This document shows positions 5,886 to 9,645 of a stretch of DNA of 9,645 bases, in pieces. The notes under the pieces were generated by a model that worked only from the letters and a program-made list of their open reading frames with translations, ran no database searches and had not been told where the DNA came from. Position 1 is the first letter of the stretch. The number at the start of each line of letters is the position of its first letter. Both the position numbers and the translations under genes were made by a program. Location: assembly GCA_025937115.1 (NCBI GenBank), contig JAICSB010000097.1, positions 1 through 9,645 of the forward strand, read 5' to 3'. Source of the DNA: Pseudonocardiaceae bacterium (GTDB taxonomy: Bacteria; Actinomycetota; Actinomycetes; Mycobacteriales; Pseudonocardiaceae).

Positions 5886-6712
5886 TGGGCCCGGGCAGTC
5901 AGCCGGCAGCCAAGGTGGAGGCGTTTCGGGCACTTCACGTGCCCGGCCGGCCGGTGCTCATGCCAAACCCGTGGGACGCGGGAAGCGCGAAGCTCCTTGC
6001 CTCGCTGGGTTTCCAGGCGTTGGCGACGACCAGCAGCGGCCACGCGGCGACACTGGGGCGACTGGATGGCTGCGTCGATCGGGCCGAAGCCCTGGAGCAC
6101 GCCGCCGCCATCGTCGCTGCCGTGGATGTCCCGGTTTCCGCTGATCTGGAAAACGGTTTCGGCGCCGAACCCGGCGCCGTGTTCGCCACCGTCGAAGCTG
6201 CGGTTGGCGTGGGCCTGGCCGGCTGCTCGATCGAAGACTTCACCGGGGACCCGGACGCCCCGTTCTACGATGCGAAGCTGGCCGCCGAGCGAGTGGCCGC
6301 AGCCGTCCATGCGGCCGGTACCGGTGCTGGACTAGTCCTCACGGCGCGGGCGGAGAACTTCATCCGCGGAAATCGCGACCTGGCCGACACGATCGCGCGG
6401 CTGCAGTCATACCAAGAGGGCGGCGCAGACGTCCTCTACGCCCCCGGCCTGAGGGACCTGAGCGACATCCGCAGCGTGATCACGTCAGTCGATCGTCCCG
6501 TCAACGTGCTCGTGATGCCGGGTATGGCCCCGGTCCCTGCATTGGCGCAGGCCGGGGTGGCTCGGATCTCGGTCGGTGGGTCTTTGCACTACGTGGCGTT
6601 GGCGGCGCTGGCCAGAGCCGGTCGCGAAATGCTCGAGGATGGCACCTACGGGTTCCTGGGTCTTGCCGCCGAGGGCCGTCAGCAGGCGGCGGCAGCCTTG
6701 CGCCCGCGCTGA
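5885..6712 (+). CDS. isocitrate lyase/PEP mutase superfamily enzyme
   Basis: A 275-aa TIM-barrel enzyme of the group that makes or breaks C-C or P-C bonds alpha to a carboxylate (PEP mutase, methylisocitrate lyase, oxaloacetate hydrolase relatives). Visible motifs are PNPWDAGSA (28-35), ATTSSGHAATLG (47-58), the metal-binding SADLENGFG (85-93), SIEDF (115-119) and TARAENF (153-159). The catalytic K-[KR]-C-G-H loop of isocitrate and methylisocitrate lyases is absent, so it is not a standard glyoxylate or methylcitrate cycle enzyme; nor is the PEP mutase gating loop evident. It belongs to the widespread short branch of uncertain activity. The ATG at 5885 shares one base with the methyltransferase stop; a GTG at 5882 gives a 4-nt overlap instead and one extra residue. 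Either way translation is coupled. The reaction could be a lyase step on a 2-oxo or hydroxy acid linked to the neighbouring methyltransferase, but that is inference. Confidence 0.85.
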   Translation: MGPGSQPAAKVEAFRALHVPGRPVLMPNPWDAGSAKLLASLGFQALATTSSGHAATLGRLDGCVDRAEALEHAAAIVAAVDVPVSADLENGFGAEPGAVFATVEAAVGVGLAGCSIEDFTGDPDAPFYDAKLAAERVAAAVHAAGTGAGLVLTARAENFIRGNRDLADTIARLQSYQEGGADVLYAPGLRDLSDIRSVITSVDRPVNVLVMPGMAPVPALAQAGVARISVGGSLHYVALAALARAGREMLEDGTYGFLGLAAEGRQQAAAALRPR

Positions 6713-6718
6713 CGTTGG

Positions 6719-6780
6719 CCGAGTGTGCCGTCGCGGTGCTAGACAGGAAGTGTCCGGTGTGCGCGTCGTGCAACACTCGG
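6719..6780 (+). promoter_or_regulatory. inverted repeat in the leader of the glyoxalase-like gene
   Basis: CCGAGTGT (6719-6726) and ACACTCGG (6773-6780) are exact reverse complements 46 nt apart, filling most of the gap between the PEP mutase-like gene and the glyoxalase-like gene. Inside, GACA (6742-6745) and TGTC (6751-6754) form a small second dyad. This may be a structured leader, a terminator for the preceding operon, or chance. It ends 23 nt before the ATG at 6804. Confidence 0.3.
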
Positions 6781-6803
6781 GTGGGACCGGGAAGGACATT
6801 GTC

Positions 6804-7193
6804 ATGACCATTGAGCTCAACCACACGATCGTCGCGGCTCGCGATAAGTCGGCGTCCGCGATGTTCTTGACCGATCTGTTGGGGCTGCCCGCACCGGCTC
6901 CGTTCGGACCGTTCCTGGTGGTCACGTTAACCAACGGGGTGAGTCTGGATTTCATGGACTCCGCGGATGACATCCGACCGCAACATTATGCATTCCTGGT
7001 CAGCGAAGCCGAGTTCGGGACGATCTTCGACCGGATTCGGGCGCAGGAGCTGCAGTATTGGGCCGACCCCTTTCACCAGCAGCCCGGCGAGATAAACACC
7101 AGAGACGGTGGCCACGGCGTGTACTTCGACGACCCCGACGGCCACGTGCTGGAACTGCTCACCCGCCCCTACGGCAGCGGCTCCCCAAACTGA
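6804..7193 (+). CDS. glyoxalase/bleomycin resistance/dioxygenase (VOC) family protein
   Basis: A 129-aa single VOC domain made of two beta-alpha-beta-beta-beta units. The expected metal-facing residues are His7 (ELNHTIV), His61 (PQHYAFLV) and Glu117 (DGHVLELLT), in a C-terminal strand signature VYFDDPDGHVLELL typical of the family. Such proteins usually act as dimers on metal-chelated small molecules: isomerisation, epimerisation, extradiol cleavage or drug binding; which applies here cannot be told. The frame is open further upstream, but GAAGGA at 6791-6796, 7 nt before the ATG at 6804, and the immediate start of family-like sequence fix the start. It follows the PEP mutase-like gene by 91 nt on the same strand and may have its own promoter. 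It ends just before a long hairpin at 7211. Confidence 0.88.
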   Translation: MTIELNHTIVAARDKSASAMFLTDLLGLPAPAPFGPFLVVTLTNGVSLDFMDSADDIRPQHYAFLVSEAEFGTIFDRIRAQELQYWADPFHQQPGEINTRDGGHGVYFDDPDGHVLELLTRPYGSGSPN

Positions 7194-7210
7194 TCCCACG
7201 CCAGGCGTTC

Positions 7211-7282
7211 GAGGCCGTGAACTCGACACCACCGACATTCCGCCTCGACTGAAACGTCGGTGCCATCGAGTTCACGGCCCTC
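7211..7282. terminator. long imperfect hairpin between convergent genes, possible bidirectional terminator or dispersed palindrome
   Basis: Arms at 7211-7236 and 7256-7282 are near-perfect reverse complements. The core GGCCGTGAACTCGA pairs exactly with TCGAGTTCACGGCC. One bulged base sits near the outer end, and a 3+3 internal loop is followed by 7 more pairs (CACCGAC type). The loop is 19 nt. The structure starts 18 nt after the VOC gene stop and ends 16 nt before the stop of the minus-strand gene, so it could terminate both transcripts. Its length and high stem identity are larger than a usual actinobacterial terminator and recall repetitive extragenic palindromes. Confidence 0.65.
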
Positions 7283-7297
7283 AGCCACGCAGGATGC

Positions 7298-7918
7298 TCA
7301 GCTGGTCTTGGCGCCGGGCTGACCGACCGGTTGCACCTCGACCGTCTGGCGGCAGTTGGCGACGGCGTCGCGAAGCAGTGCGCTGAGCCGTGCATTGCGC
7401 TCCGCTCGAGGAAGTCCGCGCAGCTGCCCGATCGCGACCTGGAATGCCGAGCTGACTGCGACGTTCGGCGGGTTAAGCAGGCGCCAGCAGCCCAATCGGA
7501 TCCGGGCCCAGCCGCCGCCGCGTTCGATGTCGCCGATCCGTCGGCGCGCCTTGGCCAACTGACGCTCGGCCGCGGGCGGCAGCTGCCGGGCCGCCGCGGC
7601 GCCACCCAGGCAACTGGCGACCACACACTGCGTTGTGAGCAGGTCGCCCCGGCCGGTGTCGATGAGGTCGGGGGCGAGTAGCGCGAGCTTGCTACGGGCT
7701 TCGTCGTCATCGATCCAGTCGTTGACCAACCGGGCCAGGGTGGCCAACGCCGGGTGGGTACACCGGGGGTGGTCAGTGAACTTCCCGCCGGCGAGTACGG
7801 AGACGTACTCCATGACGCACGCGCCGTCCTCCGGGCGGCGGTGGTGCCCCCGCTGCAGCAAGGGGAGCTGGTTTGGTGCCCGGTCAGGACTGGGGGTGTT
7901 GCGTTCGCGTGTCCACAT
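7298..7918 (-). CDS. conserved hypothetical actinobacterial protein
   Basis: A 206-aa protein whose centre (MEYVSVLAGGKFTDHPRC, residues 36-53, followed by THPALATLARLVNDW) I associate with a widespread actinobacterial family of unknown function. The N-terminal 35 residues are Arg/Pro-rich and probably disordered. Residues 54-190 look helical, with a basic stretch RQLAKARRRIGDIERG, and there is no signal peptide or membrane segment. Cysteines occur at 34, 53, 98, 103, 144 and 189 without a clear metal motif. The frame stays open to 8011, but AGGAGG about 8 nt before the ATG at 7918-7916 fixes the start. The stop codon of the small upstream ORF lies directly against that ribosome site, so the two are likely one operon. 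No function is proposed. Confidence 0.75.
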   Translation of the reverse strand: MWTRERNTPSPDRAPNQLPLLQRGHHRRPEDGACVMEYVSVLAGGKFTDHPRCTHPALATLARLVNDWIDDDEARSKLALLAPDLIDTGRGDLLTTQCVVASCLGGAAAARQLPPAAERQLAKARRRIGDIERGGGWARIRLGCWRLLNPPNVAVSSAFQVAIGQLRGLPRAERNARLSALLRDAVANCRQTVEVQPVGQPGAKTS

Positions 7919-7931
7919 GGTCGAGACCTCC

Positions 7932-8081
7932 TCACTGCCCGACCGTGGCGCCCGGCATCCCGCCGCTGACCACCGGCCGCTGGGTGTAGTCGGACGCTTC
8001 CCGGCGGCCATCCTGCGCGGGTACGGCGGCGCCGTTGAAGCGCTCGCCAGCTAGTCGATCTTGCCTCTCCCTCGTCATCAT
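7932..8081 (-). CDS. small ORF, 49-aa hypothetical protein
   Basis: ATGATG at 8081-8076 is preceded by AGGGAGG at normal spacing and opens a 49-aa frame (MMTRERQDRLAGERFNG to MPGATVGQ). The TGA at 7934-7932 abuts the ribosome site of the 206-aa gene, giving 13 nt between the two frames. Third codon positions are mostly G or C, as in its neighbours. The peptide is hydrophilic, with no signal or membrane segment, and I do not recognise it. The strong ribosome site, codon pattern and tight coupling argue for a real gene; it could alternatively be a leader peptide controlling the downstream gene. The longer frame from 8117 lacks a ribosome site. Confidence 0.55.
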   Translation of the reverse strand: MMTRERQDRLAGERFNGAAVPAQDGRREASDYTQRPVVSGGMPGATVGQ

Positions 8082-8215
8082 TACGCCTCCCTGATGCGTC
8101 GGCGTCGGTCCCCCCACCCGGCGGCCTGGTGAATCGCCCTTGGAGCCGGGATACCCACCAGGGCCGCGCTCAAAGCGGGCGACCTACGCCACTTCCGAGG
8201 GTCGTGTCTTCAACA

Positions 8216-8250
8216 GCTCCCCAAAAACGCTGTAGATCGCGACGGGGAGC
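8216..8250 (-). terminator. putative hairpin terminator after the YggT-family gene
   Basis: GCTCCCC (8216-8222) and GGGGAGC (8244-8250) are exact reverse complements around a 21-nt loop. Read on the minus strand the hairpin begins 13 nt after the YggT stop. It has a T-run in the loop but none after the stem. The rest of 8082-8262 shows no gene that looks real and presumably holds the promoter of the small ORF and its partner. Confidence 0.4.
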
Positions 8251-8262
8251 GGTGGGCTCGGG

Positions 8263-8547
8263 TCAGGCCACGAGCACCAGCTGGCGCAAGACGATGACGG
8301 CGACGAACACCAGGGTCAAGGCGATGTCGAAGGACACTCCGCCCATCCGGACCGGTCGAACGACCCGGCGCACCGGGGCGAGTACCGGTTCGGTGAGGCG
8401 GTAGATCACCCGGCGTACCGACCCGAGCCCCTCATAGCGGGCCTCGGGTCTGGTCAGAGAACCGACCAGATCGACGACGATCCGGGCGATCAGCAGTAGC
8501 TCGAAGAGCACCAGCACCAGTCCGATGAGCGCGAGCAGCGCATCCAC
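8263..8547 (-). CDS. YggT-family small membrane protein
   Basis: A 94-aa integral membrane protein with two hydrophobic segments, about 2-26 (LLALIGLVLVLFELLLIARI) and 72-94. They flank the family hallmark LTEPVLAPVRRVVRP...GGVSFD (51-74). YggT proteins are linked to cell-envelope and division functions and often sit beside sepF or divIVA; the molecular role is unclear. AGGAGG lies 8 nt before the GTG at 8547-8545, which I take as the start; the frame also has a GTG at 8565, but that codon comes before the ribosome site. Here the gene lies alone between pirin and the hypothetical pair, with no cell-division gene nearby, so it may be a second copy rather than the dcw-cluster gene. Confidence 0.82.
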   Translation of the reverse strand: MDALLALIGLVLVLFELLLIARIVVDLVGSLTRPEARYEGLGSVRRVIYRLTEPVLAPVRRVVRPVRMGGVSFDIALTLVFVAVIVLRQLVLVA

Positions 8548-8626
8548 GGGTGTCACCTCCTGCACGGATCAAGTTCATGTCGTCCCACCAGCATCCCCGC
8601 CGCGAATGAGAAAACCCTGAGAGCAG

Positions 8627-9613
8627 TCAGCTCGCCGCTCCACCGACGTCGGAGTGTGCTAGATGCTGGGCTGGGATGGTGCCCAGCCGGCCAGCCTGGA
8701 AGTCGTCGAAAGCCGCGATGACTTCCGCCCGGGTGTTCATCACGAACGGGCCGGCCCAGGCGATCGGTTCCCGGATCGGGGCGCCCCCCAGCACGACGAT
8801 GTCCAGCGCGGGGTGCCGCGGCTCCTGGTGGACCGCGCCGGCGACGGTGATGGCGTCGCCCGGTCCGAACACCGCTAGTTGCCCGGTGCGTACCGGCCGG
8901 CGCTCGGTGCCGACGGTCCCGGCACCGGAGAGCACGTAGACCAGCGCATTGAAGTCCGGACGCCAGGGCAGCCGCAGGGTTGCGCCGGGGCTGACGGTGG
9001 CATGCAGCATCGCCATTGGCGTGTAGGTGGAACCCGGGCCGCGGTGCCCGGCGACATCGCCGGCGATCACCCGGACCAGCGCGCCGCCGTCTTCGCTGGT
9101 GAGCAACCTGGATTCACCGGCTCGCAGGTCCTGGTAGCGGGGTTCGGTCCACTTGAGTTTCGCGGGCAGGTTGACCCACAGCTGCAGGCCGTGGAACAGC
9201 CCACCGCTGAGCACCAGGTGCTCCGGCGGCCGTTCGATGTGCAGAATGCCGCCGCCGGCGGTCATCCACTGGGTATCGCCGTTGGTGATCTGGCCCCCGC
9301 CGCCGTTGGAGTCCTGGTGCTCGAAGATGCCGTCGATGATGTAGGTGACGGTCTCGAACCCGCGGTGCGGGTGCCAGGCGGTGCCCTTGGGCTCACCCGG
9401 GGCGTACTCGACCTCTCCCATCTGGTCCATGTGCACGAACGGGTCGAGCTCGCGCAGATCCACCCTGGCGAAGGCCCGGCGAACAGGGAAACCCTCCCCC
9501 TCAGTTCCGGACGGAGCGGTGGTCACCGACCGGACCGGGCGGTCCACCGCTTGCGGACCGGGCTCGGGGATCCGAGCCAGCGTGGTGACGTCTGCGACGG
9601 TGACAGCTGGCAT
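8627..9613 (-). CDS. pirin family protein (quercetinase-like bicupin)
   Basis: A 328-aa pirin, a double cupin that binds iron or another metal in its N-terminal domain. All four expected ligands are visible: His81 and His83 in HPHRGFETV, and His125 and Glu127 in HIERP. The C-terminal cupin (from about 200) includes LPWRPDFNALVYVLSG and ends near GPFVMN, both usual for the family. Bacterial pirins have been linked to quercetin 2,3-dioxygenase activity, to modulation of other enzymes and to oxidative stress; the role here is open. AGGAGGAGG ends 2-3 nt before the ATG at 9613, with a purine run long enough for normal spacing. The protein has about 40 residues before the first cupin strand, which is long. 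It is monocistronic or followed by YggT after 79 nt. Confidence 0.92.
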   Translation of the reverse strand: MPAVTVADVTTLARIPEPGPQAVDRPVRSVTTAPSGTEGEGFPVRRAFARVDLRELDPFVHMDQMGEVEYAPGEPKGTAWHPHRGFETVTYIIDGIFEHQDSNGGGGQITNGDTQWMTAGGGILHIERPPEHLVLSGGLFHGLQLWVNLPAKLKWTEPRYQDLRAGESRLLTSEDGGALVRVIAGDVAGHRGPGSTYTPMAMLHATVSPGATLRLPWRPDFNALVYVLSGAGTVGTERRPVRTGQLAVFGPGDAITVAGAVHQEPRHPALDIVVLGGAPIREPIAWAGPFVMNTRAEVIAAFDDFQAGRLGTIPAQHLAHSDVGGAAS

Positions 9614-9627
9614 GACCTCCTCCTAAC

Positions 9628-9645
9628 TCATTGACGGTTCAACTA
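9628..9645. promoter_or_regulatory. candidate operator upstream of pirin
   Basis: TCATTGA (9628-9634) and TCAACTA (9639-9645) form an imperfect dyad; the inner halves TTGA and TCAA match exactly across 4 nt. TTGA-n-TCAA dyads are typical of MarR-family operators, and the site lies directly upstream of the pirin ribosome site. It touches the right edge, so its full extent cannot be seen. Confidence 0.35.

Noticed and set aside
7159..7935. Minus-strand 258-codon frame overlapping the 206-aa gene
   Set aside because: It has no ribosome site, is Ser/Arg/Pro-rich and runs through the long hairpin. The competing frame has AGGAGG at correct spacing and a recognisable conserved core.
8879..9634. Plus-strand 251-codon frame opposite pirin
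   Set aside because: Antisense shadow of a gene with all pirin metal ligands; no ribosome site of its own was found and its sequence resembles no family.
1..9645. CRISPR array, tRNA/rRNA genes, insertion sequences or transposase genes
   Set aside because: No regularly spaced repeats, no tRNA or rRNA sequence and no transposase-like motifs or terminal repeats were seen on either strand.

Overview
The window looks like a chromosomal segment of a high-GC actinobacterium, most likely a non-tuberculous Mycobacterium or close relative. The basis is strong GC bias at third codon positions, many GTG starts, at least one start that looks leaderless, AGGAGG-type ribosome sites elsewhere, and recognisable actinobacterial protein families. 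The genus is an inference; no rRNA or tRNA gene is present. Gene names and functions were assigned from motifs read by eye, without any database search.

Layout, left to right. At 1-201 there is a possible gene tail, a small hairpin and a strong ribosome site. At 202-1938 (+) lies an intact laccase-type multicopper oxidase of the CotA/bilirubin oxidase/phenoxazinone synthase group. Convergent to it is a minus-strand block running from 4962 down to 2123: a SAM methyltransferase, a phytanoyl-CoA-dioxygenase-like Fe(II)/2-oxoglutarate oxygenase, a GNAT acetyltransferase and a small protein tyrosine phosphatase. The first three of these are broken by frameshifts and, in two cases, also nonsense codons; the phosphatase is intact. 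Divergent from the broken methyltransferase is an intact plus-strand set: a second SAM methyltransferase (5031), a PEP mutase/isocitrate lyase-superfamily enzyme overlapping its stop codon, and a glyoxalase/VOC protein (6804-7193). After a long hairpin at 7211-7282 comes a minus-strand housekeeping-like block: a 206-aa conserved hypothetical with a 49-aa small ORF upstream, an orphan YggT-family membrane protein, and a pirin-family quercetinase-like protein whose promoter reaches the right edge.

The most notable result is the decayed gene cluster at 2574-4962. Reading across frames restores a 313-aa oxygenase, a methyltransferase of about 268 aa and a 175-aa acetyltransferase. The methyltransferase and oxygenase overlapped by 4 nt (GTGA), so they were one operon facing the surviving methyltransferase/PEP-mutase-like operon across a 68-bp divergent intergenic region. 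This looks like a small tailoring pathway (methylation plus 2OG-dependent oxidation) with one arm dead and the other intact, although assembly error must be excluded. Other items worth checking are two unusual palindromic structures (3150-3192 and 7211-7282) and a possible MarR-type operator before pirin.
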